This document shows, in pieces, positions 6,723 through 13,990 of a stretch of 30,127 bases of DNA (positions are counted from its first letter, which is position 1; each line of letters starts with the position of its first letter). The position numbers and the translations under genes are program-made. The notes under the pieces were generated by a model, which saw nothing but the letters and a program-made list of their open reading frames with translations, did no database searches and had not been told where the DNA came from. This stretch comes from an uncultured Alistipes sp. GTDB lineage: Bacteria > Bacteroidota > Bacteroidia > Bacteroidales > Rikenellaceae. The stretch spans positions 1-30,127 of the forward strand of contig UQNV01000026.1 in the NCBI GenBank assembly GCA_900542505.1. The letters run 5' to 3'.

Positions 6723-8288
6723 ATGAGTGAAATTCAGAACAAAATCAACCAGCTCATCGAGAACCGCGAGAAGGCGCGTCTCGGAGGTGGTCAGAAGCGT
6801 ATCGATGCGCAGCATGCCAAGGGCAAATATACGGCGCGCGAGCGTATTCAGATGCTGCTCGACGAAGGCAGCTTCGAAGAGTTCGACATGTTCGTGACGC
6901 ATCGTTGCTACGATTTCGGCATGGACAAGAGCCACACGTTCGGCGACGGTGTCGTAACGGGTTACGGTACCATCGACGGCCGTCTGGTCTATGTTTTCGC
7001 ACAGGACTTCACCGTGACGGCGGGTTCGCTCTCGCTCTCGATGTCGGACAAAATCTGCAAGGTGATGGACATGGCCATGCGCAACGGCGCTCCCTGCATC
7101 GGTATCAACGACTCGGGTGGCGCACGTATCCAGGAGGGTGTCAACGCTCTGGCCGGTTACGCCAACATCTTCCAGCGTAACGTGATGGCTTCGGGTGTCA
7201 TTCCCCAGATTTCGGCCATCTTCGGCCCCTGCGCCGGCGGTGCCGTATATTCGCCCGCGCTGACCGACTTCATCATCATGAAGAAGGAGACGTCGAACAT
7301 GTTCCTCACGGGTCCGAAGGTCGTGAAGACCGTGACGGGCGAGGATGTGACGCAGGAGCAGCTGGGCGGTGCGCTCATGCACACCACCAAGTCCGGCGTG
7401 GCTCAGTTCGCCGTGGATACCGAGGAGGAGGGTATCGGCCTGATTCGCAAGCTGCTCTCCTACATGCCGCAGAACAACATGGAGGACGCTCCGCTGACGG
7501 TCTGCACCGACAAGATTACCCGTCTGGAGGATTCACTCAACGAGATTATCCCCGATAACGCCAACAAGCCCTACGACATGGCCGAGGTTATCCGCGCCAT
7601 CGTCGACAACGGCGAGTATCTGGAGTCGGCAGCCGGCTATGCCAAGAACGTCATCACCTGCTTCGCCCGCTTCAACGGCCAGTCGGTCGGCATCATCGCC
7701 AACCAGCCGAAGTTCATGGCCGGCGTGCTCGACATCAACGCCAGCCGCAAGGCCGCCCGTTTCGTGCGCTTCTGCGACGCGTTCAACATTCCGCTGGTGA
7801 CGCTGGTCGACGTTCCGGGCTTCCTGCCGGGTACGACCCAGGAGTACGGCGGCGTGATTACCCACGGCGCAAAGCTGCTCTTCGCCTACTGCGAGGCTAC
7901 GGTGCCCAAGATTACCGTCACGCTGCGCAAGGCTTACGGAGGTGCCTACATCGTCATGTCGTCGAAGCACATCCGCGGTGACGTGAACTACGCATGGCCG
8001 ACGGCCGAAATCGCCGTGATGGGTGCGAGCGGCGCCGTTGAGGTGCTCTACGGCAAGGAGCTCAAGGAACTGGCCGACAAACCCGAGGAGAAGGCCGCAT
8101 TCATCGCCGAGAAGGAGAAGGAGTACAACGACAAGTTCTCGAACCCCTACAACGCCGCCCGCTACGGCTATATCGACGATGTCATCGAGCCGCGCAACAC
8201 GCGCTTCCGCATCATCCGTGCGCTGCAGTCGCTCGCCACGAAGCGCCTGCAGAATCCGCCCAAGAAACACTCGAACATTCCTCTGTAA
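6723..8288 (+). CDS. mmdA: Methylmalonyl-CoA decarboxylase alpha subunit (carboxyltransferase)
   Basis: Carboxyltransferase of 521 residues in the acyl-CoA carboxylase beta family. It moves the carboxyl group from (S)-methylmalonyl-CoA to biotin on the carrier subunit, releasing propionyl-CoA. Crotonase-fold oxyanion motifs are visible in both halves: [11 protein letters not shown] and [14 protein letters not shown] in the N half, [16 protein letters not shown] and [14 protein letters not shown] in the C half. The length is typical. The same family serves propionyl-CoA carboxylase (PccB), so the decarboxylase assignment rests on the three downstream genes: a membrane gamma-like anchor, a biotin carrier and a beta-type Na+ pump, with no biotin carboxylase present. 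ATG 6723 gives the standard N-terminus ([10 protein letters not shown]). Confidence 0.92.
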   Translation: MSEIQNKINQLIENREKARLGGGQKRIDAQHAKGKYTARERIQMLLDEGSFEEFDMFVTHRCYDFGMDKSHTFGDGVVTGYGTIDGRLVYVFAQDFTVTAGSLSLSMSDKICKVMDMAMRNGAPCIGINDSGGARIQEGVNALAGYANIFQRNVMASGVIPQISAIFGPCAGGAVYSPALTDFIIMKKETSNMFLTGPKVVKTVTGEDVTQEQLGGALMHTTKSGVAQFAVDTEEEGIGLIRKLLSYMPQNNMEDAPLTVCTDKITRLEDSLNEIIPDNANKPYDMAEVIRAIVDNGEYLESAAGYAKNVITCFARFNGQSVGIIANQPKFMAGVLDINASRKAARFVRFCDAFNIPLVTLVDVPGFLPGTTQEYGGVITHGAKLLFAYCEATVPKITVTLRKAYGGAYIVMSSKHIRGDVNYAWPTAEIAVMGASGAVEVLYGKELKELADKPEEKAAFIAEKEKEYNDKFSNPYNAARYGYIDDVIEPRNTRFRIIRALQSLATKRLQNPPKKHSNIPL

Positions 8289-8300
8289 TCCGTACATGTC

Positions 8301-8630
8301 ATGAACGTATTAGCAATTGAATGGACCTGGTCGGAGATTCTGTGGGTCTCACTCATCGGTTTCTGCCTGGTGGTGGTCATGCTGCTGCTGCTGGTCGGAA
8401 TCATGAAAATCTTCGGCAGCATCTTCACCGCCAAGCGGGCCAAGCAGCCCGCCGCCGAGGTGGAGGTCGAGGAGGAGGTGATTGCAGCCATCGCAACGGC
8501 TCTCCGAATCTATCGCGGCGCCCTGCACGACAAGGAGTCGGAGGTGTTGACGATTATGAGTATCAAGCGTGCCTACTCGCCTTGGAACTCGAAAATTCAC
8601 GGATTAACCCAGATGCCAGACAGAAAATAA
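8301..8630 (+). CDS. mmdD: Decarboxylase small membrane subunit (OadG/MmdD-like)
   Basis: Protein of 109 residues with one N-terminal membrane helix (about residues 12-36, rich in Leu and Val), then an acidic linker (AAEVEVEEE) and a soluble C-terminal segment. The C-terminal pattern IYRGALHDKES followed by RAYSPWNSKIHGL is characteristic of the gamma/delta subunits of Na+-translocating decarboxylases, which hold the carboxyltransferase and biotin carrier on the membrane pump. It lies 12 bases after mmdA and 13 before mmdC. It is the least conserved subunit, so position and the membrane-plus-SPW pattern carry the call. Confidence 0.85.
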   Translation: MNVLAIEWTWSEILWVSLIGFCLVVVMLLLLVGIMKIFGSIFTAKRAKQPAAEVEVEEEVIAAIATALRIYRGALHDKESEVLTIMSIKRAYSPWNSKIHGLTQMPDRK

Positions 8631-8643
8631 CTTTTAGAAAGCA

Positions 8644-9105
8644 ATGAAAGATTACTCTTTGAAAATCAACGGACATAATTACGACGTGCAAATCGACGAC
8701 GTCAACGAGTCCTCGACGTTGGCACACGTTGTGGTCAATGGCGTCGAGTTTGAGGTCGAAATCGAGGGTGCCAAGGCTGCCAAGACGTCGAAACCCCAGG
8801 TGGCTCCCGCTCCCAAGTCGGCTAACAGTGCGATGATTACGCCCGCCACGGCGGCTCCGTCGCCCCGTCTGAGCGCTTCGGCTCCCAGCTCGGGCTATGC
8901 GGTGAAGAGCCCGCTGCCCGGTACGGTGCTTGCCGTCAAGGTGAACGTGGGCGACCGCGTTACCACGGGTCAGACGCTCGTCGTGCTCGAAGCCATGAAG
9001 ATGGAGAACAACATCGACGCCGACCGCGGCGGTGTGGTTAAGGAGATTTCCGTTCAGCAGGGCGCTACGGTAATGGAGGGCGATAACCTGATTGTAATCG
9101 AATAA
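8644..9105 (+). CDS. mmdC: Biotin carrier subunit of methylmalonyl-CoA decarboxylase
   Basis: Protein of 153 residues. Residues 1-42 form a small beta domain ([27 protein letters not shown]), followed by an Ala/Pro/Ser-rich flexible linker (about 43-84) and a biotinyl domain (85-153). The biotin attachment motif EAMKMEN places the modified lysine at Lys119; the opposite hairpin is KSPLPGTV. The swinging arm carries carboxybiotin from the alpha subunit to the membrane beta subunit. The biotin ligase is not in the window. The gene ends 5 bases before mmdB, consistent with translational coupling. Confidence 0.93.
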   Translation: MKDYSLKINGHNYDVQIDDVNESSTLAHVVVNGVEFEVEIEGAKAAKTSKPQVAPAPKSANSAMITPATAAPSPRLSASAPSSGYAVKSPLPGTVLAVKVNVGDRVTTGQTLVVLEAMKMENNIDADRGGVVKEISVQQGATVMEGDNLIVIE

Positions 9106-9110
9106 GCGCT

Positions 9111-10322
9111 ATGTGGACCTTTCTGACCTCGAACTCCAATTTCGTTTGGGACAGTCTGCGTGACTTCGCCGGGTCGACCGGCATCGCAGCTCTGTTCGAG
9201 TCGATGGGTTGGGGCAATGTGGCGATGATTTGCGTGGCCTTCTTCCTGCTCTACCTGGCCATCAAGCACAAATTCGAGCCGCTGCTGCTGCTGACCATCG
9301 CCTTCGGCATGCTGCTGACGAACCTTCCCGACGCCAATCTCTACCACACGTCGCTCTTTGCCGGCGGTCATGTGCATTGGGACCGTTTCGTGGCTGAAGC
9401 CGGACTGCTCGACTACCTCTATCTGGGTGTCAAGCTCGGTATCTATCCCTGCCTTATCTTCGTGGGCGTGGGTGCCATGACCGACTTCGGTCCGCTGATT
9501 GCCAACCCCAAGAGCTTCATGCTGGGTGCTGCGGCACAGATTGGCATCTTCCTGACCTTCATCGGCGCCTATGCGCTGGGATTCGCTCCCAACGAGGCCG
9601 CTTCCATCGGTATCATCGGCGGTGCGGACGGTCCTACGGCCATCTACCTCACCTCGATGCTCGCTCCCGAGCTGCTGGGCCCGATTGCCGTTGCGGCCTA
9701 CTCCTACATGGCACTCGTGCCGGTGATTCAGCCGCCCATCATGCGCGCGCTCACCTCGAAGAAGGACCGCGCCATCAAGATGCGCCAGCTGCGTCCCGTC
9801 TCGAAGACCGAGAAGATTATCTTCCCGCTCATCATTGCCGTCATCATTGCCCTGCTGCTGCCCAGCGCTGCGCCGCTGATTGGCTCGCTCATGCTCGGTA
9901 ACCTGATGAAGGAGTGCGGCGTGGTGGACCGTCTGAGCAAGACCGTTCAGAACGAGCTGATGAACATCGTCGTGATTTTCCTCGGTCTGACGGTAGGTGC
10001 TACGGCTACGGCCGAGGCCTTCCTGAACTTCCGTACGCTGGGTATCCTGCTGCTGGGCGTCATCGCCTTCGCCATGGGTACGGCGGGCGGCGTTCTGCTG
10101 GCCAAGTTCATGAACCTCTTCAGCAAGGAGGAGAACAAAATCAACCCGCTGATTGGTTCGGCCGGTGTCTCGGCGGTTCCGATGGCTGCCCGCGTCTCTC
10201 AGATTGAGGGGCAGAAGGAGGACCCGAGCAACTACCTGCTGATGCACGCCATGGGTCCCAACGTGGCCGGCGTCGTCGGCTCGGCCGTCGCTGCGGGTAT
10301 CCTGCTCTCGTTCCTGGGATAG
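9111..10322 (+). CDS. mmdB: Na+-translocating decarboxylase beta subunit
   Basis: Integral membrane protein of 403 residues with about nine to eleven hydrophobic segments. It decarboxylates carboxybiotin and couples this to Na+ export. The signature GGADGPTAI (170-178) holds Asp173, matching the Asp essential for Na+ transport in oxaloacetate decarboxylase beta subunits. Other family landmarks are [57 protein letters not shown] and [14 protein letters not shown]. It ends the mmd run and is followed after 22 bases by a strong terminator. The gene order A-D-C-B is known from Na+-pumping methylmalonyl-CoA decarboxylases of anaerobes. Confidence 0.94.
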   Translation: MWTFLTSNSNFVWDSLRDFAGSTGIAALFESMGWGNVAMICVAFFLLYLAIKHKFEPLLLLTIAFGMLLTNLPDANLYHTSLFAGGHVHWDRFVAEAGLLDYLYLGVKLGIYPCLIFVGVGAMTDFGPLIANPKSFMLGAAAQIGIFLTFIGAYALGFAPNEAASIGIIGGADGPTAIYLTSMLAPELLGPIAVAAYSYMALVPVIQPPIMRALTSKKDRAIKMRQLRPVSKTEKIIFPLIIAVIIALLLPSAAPLIGSLMLGNLMKECGVVDRLSKTVQNELMNIVVIFLGLTVGATATAEAFLNFRTLGILLLGVIAFAMGTAGGVLLAKFMNLFSKEENKINPLIGSAGVSAVPMAARVSQIEGQKEDPSNYLLMHAMGPNVAGVVGSAVAAGILLSFLG

Positions 10323-10344
10323 GGTTTGCCGCAATCCTGAAGTC

Positions 10345-10378
10345 AAGGGCTTCCTCCCGATGGGGGAAGCCCTTTTTT
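10345..10378 (+). terminator. Intrinsic terminator of the mmd operon
   Basis: AAGGGCTTCC (10345-10354) pairs with GGAAGCCCTT (10365-10374), with additional inner pairs around a CGAT loop. The run TTTTTT (10373-10378) follows. Confidence 0.92.
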
Positions 10379-10430
10379 GTCGTCGGACCGAGGGGTCGGG
10401 ACAAATTTTTCGAATAGATTTTCAACCTGT

Positions 10431-10461
10431 TTTGCATATCCAAAACTTTTTCGTACCTTTG
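10431..10461 (+). promoter_or_regulatory. Promoter of the rplM ribosomal operon
   Basis: TTTG at 10431-10434 and TACCTTTG at 10454-10461 with a 19-base spacer: a near-ideal Bacteroidetes promoter. Transcription would begin near 10468, giving a leader of about 50 A-rich bases. Confidence 0.8.
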
Positions 10462-10518
10462 CGCACCCGTAAAGTGCGGGAAACGGATTACAAACAAGTT
10501 AAACTAAACGTAAACAAA

Positions 10519-10974
10519 GTGGATTCATTAAGCTACAAGACTATCTCGGCCAATGCATCGACGGTTACCAAGGAGTGGATTGTCATCGATGCTACGAACG
10601 AGGTATTGGGACGTCTTGCCTCGCAGATTGCGAAAATCCTCCGCGGCAAGAACAAGCCCAGCTTTACCCCCCACGCCGATTGCGGTGACTACGTCATCGT
10701 CATCAACGCAGAGAAGGTGAAGCTCACGGGCAACAAGATGACCGACAAGGTCTACACGCGTCACACGGGTTACCCCGGCGGCCAGCGCTATGCTACTCCC
10801 GCCGAGTACCTGGTAAAGAAACCGACGTTCTTGATTGAGAAGGCTGTCAAGGGCATGATGCCCCGTACGCGCCTGGGCGCTGCACAGCTCAAGAACCTCA
10901 AGGTGTATGCCGGCGCCGAGCATCCGCACGCTGCGCAGAACCCCAAGCAGATTAAGTTGAACGAGATTAAGTAA
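10519..10974 (+). CDS. rplM: 50S ribosomal protein L13
   Basis: Large-subunit ribosomal protein uL13 of 151 residues. Typical features are KEWIVIDATNEVLGRLAS, VINAEKVKLTGNK, HTGYPGG, and KGMMPRTRLG followed by LKVYAGAEHPHAAQNP. The start is GTG at 10519: the peptide VDSLSYKTISAN matches the N-terminus of Bacteroidales L13 proteins, which usually begin MDxLSYKT. In-frame codons upstream run through the promoter and terminator and cannot be coding. The leader before the GTG is A-rich (AAACGTAAACAAA), in line with translation without a Shine-Dalgarno sequence. It is co-transcribed with rpsI, 8 bases downstream. Confidence 0.95.
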   Translation: MDSLSYKTISANASTVTKEWIVIDATNEVLGRLASQIAKILRGKNKPSFTPHADCGDYVIVINAEKVKLTGNKMTDKVYTRHTGYPGGQRYATPAEYLVKKPTFLIEKAVKGMMPRTRLGAAQLKNLKVYAGAEHPHAAQNPKQIKLNEIK

Positions 10975-10982
10975 GAGGAGTT

Positions 10983-11369
10983 ATGGAAGTTGTAAACACC
11001 GTAGGTCGTCGTAAGGCCGCTGTGGCTCGCGTATTCGTGAAGCCGGGCAAGGGTCAGATTACAATCAACCACAAGGAGCTTGCAGCCTATTTCCCGCTCG
11101 AGATTCTGCAGTTCCAGGTAAAACAGCCGCTGCTGGCTACCAACACTGCCGAGAGCTACGACATCACCATCAACCTCGATGGCGGTGGCATCAAGGGACA
11201 GGCCGAGGCCGCTCGTCTGGGTATCGCACGCGCACTGTGCGAGATTGACGCCGAGATGCGTCCGGTGCTGAAGAAGGCCGGATTCCTCACGCGTGACCCC
11301 CGCGAGGTTGAGCGTAAGAAGCCCGGTCAGCCCGGAGCACGTCGCAAGTTCCAGTTCAGCAAGCGTTAA
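10983..11369 (+). CDS. rpsI: 30S ribosomal protein S9
   Basis: Small-subunit ribosomal protein uS9 of 128 residues. It has the family N-terminus TVGRRKAAVARVFVKPG, central DGGGIKGQAEAARLGIARAL, and the basic tail RKKPGQPGARRKFQFSKR that reaches the ribosomal P site. The stop of rplM and this ATG are 8 bases apart, and the gap carries GAGGAG, an unusually good Shine-Dalgarno-like sequence for this genome. The L13-S9 pairing is nearly universal in bacteria. Confidence 0.96.
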   Translation: MEVVNTVGRRKAAVARVFVKPGKGQITINHKELAAYFPLEILQFQVKQPLLATNTAESYDITINLDGGGIKGQAEAARLGIARALCEIDAEMRPVLKKAGFLTRDPREVERKKPGQPGARRKFQFSKR

Positions 11370-11592
11370 TACGCACGACCGGATTTTCGGCAAGCACGAC
11401 GACGGTTGCCAAAACGGAGCGACTACCTATTATATATTATGGCCCTGCGGTGCGGAACCGTACGGCGGGCCGCAATACAGAGAGGTATTACCCTTCGTTT
11501 GCCGCGTCGCGGAAAACTCCTCGGGACCGGACGTTCGCCGCTACCCGGAGAGTTGAAGAACAGAGATTTAAAACAAACAAAGAAAACAAAAA
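11370..11592 (+). other. rpsI-rpsB intergenic leader with hairpins
   Basis: A 223-base gap inside an otherwise compact ribosomal protein run. Inverted repeats include GGCCC/GGGCC (11441-11445 and 11467-11471), enclosing CGGT/ACCG, and AATAC/GTATT (11474-11478 and 11485-11489) with loop AGAGAG. No TAnnTTTG promoter was found; TACCTATT near 11424 is a poor match. It may be an autoregulatory S2 leader or simply contain a diverged promoter. Confidence 0.4.
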
Positions 11593-12471
11593 ATGTCACG
11601 TACAGATTTCAATACCTTATTGGATGCCGGTGCGCACTTCGGTCACCTGAAGCGCAAATGGAACCCCAAAATGGCGCCCTACATCTTCATGGAGAAGAAC
11701 GGCATCCACATCATCGACCTGCACAAGACCGTGCTGAAAATCGATGAAGCAGCTGCAGCCATCAAGCAGATTGCCAAGAGCGGCCGCCGTGTGCTGTTCG
11801 TAGCCACGAAGAAGCAGGCCAAGGAGATTGTTGCCGAAAAGGTAGCAGCCGTCGGAATGCCCTACGTTACGGAGCGCTGGGCAGGCGGTATGCTGACCAA
11901 CTTCCCCACCATCCGTAAAGCCGTCAAGAAGATGGCCACCATCGACAAGATGACCAACGACGGCACGTTCGATAATTTCTCGAAGCGCGAGAAGCTCCAG
12001 ATTGCCCGTCAGCGTGCGAAGCTGGAGAAGAACCTCGGTTCGATTGCCGACCTGACGCGTCTTCCGGCCGCTCTGTTCGTTGTCGACGTACAGAAGGAGG
12101 CCAACGCCGTGAAGGAGGCCAAGCGACTGAGCATCCCCGTATTTGCAATGGTAGACACTTGTTGTGATCCGACCGACATTGATTACGTTATCCCTGCAAA
12201 TGATGATGCTGCCAAGTCGATTGCCGTAGTGGTTGACGCCATGTGCGCCGCCATCGCCGAGGGTACCGAGGAGCGCCGTCTCGAAAAGGAGAAGGAGGCT
12301 CAGGAGGCTGCCGCCAGCGGTGAGGCTGCTCCCAAGAAGGAGGGCAAGCCCCGCATCAAGAAGGCTGTCAAGGAGTCGTTTGACGCCGAGGAGGCTGCCG
12401 TAGCCGAGGTTGTAGCCGCTGTTGAGACTCCGTTCGAGGAGCCTGCAACCGAGGAGGCCAAGGCCGAGTAA
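11593..12471 (+). CDS. rpsB: 30S ribosomal protein S2
   Basis: Small-subunit ribosomal protein uS2 of 292 residues. It has the family start SRTDFNTLLDAGAHFGHLKR, then KWNPKMAPYIF, IHIIDLHKT, ATKKQA, YVTERWAGGMLTNF and DTCCDPTDIDYVIPANDDA. It is longer than the roughly 240 residues of most bacteria: the last 55 or so residues form a low-complexity Ala/Glu/Lys-rich tail ending PATEEAKAE. Such tails occur in Bacteroidetes S2 proteins. The start codon follows an A-rich stretch (AAACAAAGAAAACAAAAA). It pairs with tsf, 46 bases downstream, as in most bacteria. Confidence 0.96.
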   Translation: MSRTDFNTLLDAGAHFGHLKRKWNPKMAPYIFMEKNGIHIIDLHKTVLKIDEAAAAIKQIAKSGRRVLFVATKKQAKEIVAEKVAAVGMPYVTERWAGGMLTNFPTIRKAVKKMATIDKMTNDGTFDNFSKREKLQIARQRAKLEKNLGSIADLTRLPAALFVVDVQKEANAVKEAKRLSIPVFAMVDTCCDPTDIDYVIPANDDAAKSIAVVVDAMCAAIAEGTEERRLEKEKEAQEAAASGEAAPKKEGKPRIKKAVKESFDAEEAAVAEVVAAVETPFEEPATEEAKAE

Positions 12472-12517
12472 GCACGGGAAATTTTCGAATTACGAACGAT
12501 TAAAGATACGAAAGACT

Positions 12518-13348
12518 ATGGAAATCAAAGCTGCTGATGTGATGAAGCTCCGCAAGATGACCGGCGCCGGCATGATGGACTGCAAGAAGGCCCTTCAGGA
12601 GGCGGAAGGCGACTATGCGCGTGCTCAGGACATTATCCGCGAGAAGGGCAAGCTGGTGGTAGCCAAGCGTGCCGACCGTACCGCCTCCGAGGGTGTGGTT
12701 GTGACGAAGATTGTCGGCCAGAAGGCTTACATGCTCTGCCTGGCCTGCGAGACCGACTTCGTGGCACAGAACGCTGAGTATACGGCTTCGGCCGAGGCGA
12801 TGCTCGAGGTTGCCGTTGCTGCCGACGCTGCCGACCGTGACGCGCTGCTCGCCACGAAGAACGCCGAGGGTCACACCGTCGAGGAGATGGTGACCGAGAA
12901 GTCGGGTCAGACGGGCGAGAAAATCGAGCTGGCTTTCTATGCCCGCATCGAGGCTCCCTACTGCGCTGCTTACGTGCACTTCAACAAGAAGCTCGGTACC
13001 ATCCTTGGCTTCAACAAGGAGGTTCCCGCCGAGGTAGCCCACACCGTTGCCATGCAGGCTACGGCCATGGCTCCGGTTTCGATTTCGGAGGCAGACTGCC
13101 CGGCCGAGGTCGTAGAGCACGAGCGCAAGATCGCCGTCGAGGCCATGAAGCAGGACCCGAAGAACGCCAACAAGCCGGAGGCCATTCTCGAGAAGATTGC
13201 CGAGGGCAAGATGCGCAAGTTCTTCGAGGAGAACACGCTGCTCAACCAGGCTGTCGTAGGCGAGAAGGAGACCATCGCCGAGTTCATCCACAAGGCCGAC
13301 AAGGAGGCTACCGTCATTGCCTACAAGCGTTTCGCTCTGGGCGAGTAA
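12518..13348 (+). CDS. tsf: Translation elongation factor Ts
   Basis: Guanine nucleotide exchange factor for EF-Tu, 276 residues, cytoplasmic. The N-terminal UBA-like domain shows KLRKMTGAGMMDCKKAL and ALQEAEGDY; the core has the diagnostic CLACETDFVAQN, which contacts EF-Tu. The C-terminal part (KIAEGKMRKFFEENTLLNQ) matches the end of the second core domain. ATG 12518 gives the standard start MEIKAADVMKLRK; upstream in-frame codons overlap rpsB and are not family-like. It is the last gene before a strong terminator. Confidence 0.96.
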   Translation: MEIKAADVMKLRKMTGAGMMDCKKALQEAEGDYARAQDIIREKGKLVVAKRADRTASEGVVVTKIVGQKAYMLCLACETDFVAQNAEYTASAEAMLEVAVAADAADRDALLATKNAEGHTVEEMVTEKSGQTGEKIELAFYARIEAPYCAAYVHFNKKLGTILGFNKEVPAEVAHTVAMQATAMAPVSISEADCPAEVVEHERKIAVEAMKQDPKNANKPEAILEKIAEGKMRKFFEENTLLNQAVVGEKETIAEFIHKADKEATVIAYKRFALGE

Positions 13349-13371
13349 CGGTTACTCCCGATTCCAAGGAG

Positions 13372-13409
13372 AAGCGAAGCATCCCTGCGGGGTGCTTCGC
13401 TTTTTTTTT
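13372..13409 (+). terminator. Intrinsic terminator of the rplM-rpsI-rpsB-tsf run
   Basis: GCGAAGCA (13374-13381) pairs with TGCTTCGC (13393-13400), with four more inner pairs and a 3-base loop, followed by nine T residues (13401-13409). Confidence 0.93.
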
Positions 13410-13429
13410 GTTGCCGGGCTGCCGGAGTG

Positions 13430-13800
13430 GTGTCGGATGCCTGGGGCGGCATCGGATGCCTGGGGCGGCGTCGGACGTTAGGCTTGCCGCCGCCAGTCGC
13501 GACGGCACAGGATGTTCGGTCTGTCTCGTGTGTGTCGAAATGGCCCTTGAACGCTCGGGAACGGCGTCGGATGCCTGGGGCGGCGTCGGATGCTAGGCTT
13601 GCCGCCGCCAGTCGCGACGGCACAGGATGGTTTGGTCTGTCTCGTGTGTGCCGGAATGGCCTTGAACGCTCGGGAACGGCGTCGGACGCTTGAAATGGCG
13701 TCGGATGCCAGGAGTGGCGTCGGAAGCTCGGGCGGCGTCGGATATCAGGAATAGTCTTGAACATCTGGCTTGCTGCCGCCAGTCGGGGAGGCTTCGGGTG
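13430..13800. repeat. Composite tandem repeat array between convergent genes
   Basis: A short unit of about 19 bases, GCGTCGGATGCCTGGGGCG or variants, starts at 13430, 13449, 13564, 13679, 13698 and 13717. A 96-base unit sharing the same head occurs at 13468-13563 and 13583-13678, nearly identical. A degenerate third copy starts at 13735 and keeps GCCGCCAGTCG. Neighbouring short units pair GATGCC with GGCATC or GGCGTC across a 6-base loop, so they can form hairpins. The long unit contains the palindrome GTCGCGAC. Open frames through it are repeat-encoded Arg/Pro/Ala runs with no domain, so it is probably non-coding. Confidence 0.85.
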
Positions 13801-13990
13801 CGCCTGGCTGCGTATAAACTGCGGTTGCGCATCTCCCGCACTGGAACGTTCGTTTGCCGCGCAAGGAGCCTTTCGGCCCGGCGGCCCGGGACTCGGCCCG
13901 CTGTTCCGCAGGCTGGGCGGCTCCCGATTCCGGACGTGTCGGGCCGGCGCCCGTTTTTGCTTTTTTTGAGGTCGCTCCCCGCGGCTTCCA
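13801..13990. other. GC-rich spacer beyond the repeat array
   Basis: No gene is supported. It contains the hairpin with T-runs at 13940-13967 and otherwise unremarkable GC-rich sequence up to the addA stop codon. Confidence 0.5.
13940..13967 (+). terminator. Possible plus-strand terminator facing addA
   Basis: CGGGC (13940-13944) and GCCCG (13949-13953) form a short stem with loop CGGC, followed by TTTTT (13954-13958) and TTTTTTT (13961-13967). It could stop read-through from the tsf side before the convergent addA gene. The stem is only 5 bp. Confidence 0.45.

Noticed and set aside
10360..10518. Upstream in-frame extension of rplM
   Set aside because: It runs through the mmd terminator and the rplM promoter; the GTG at 10519 gives the family N-terminus.
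13427..13693. Protein-coding open frames through the repeat array
   Set aside because: They encode only repeat-derived Arg/Pro/Ala runs, open in several frames at once, with no promoter or domain.
13430..13800. CRISPR array
   Set aside because: Repeated units have no unique spacers of constant length; the longer interval itself repeats, and no cas genes are present.
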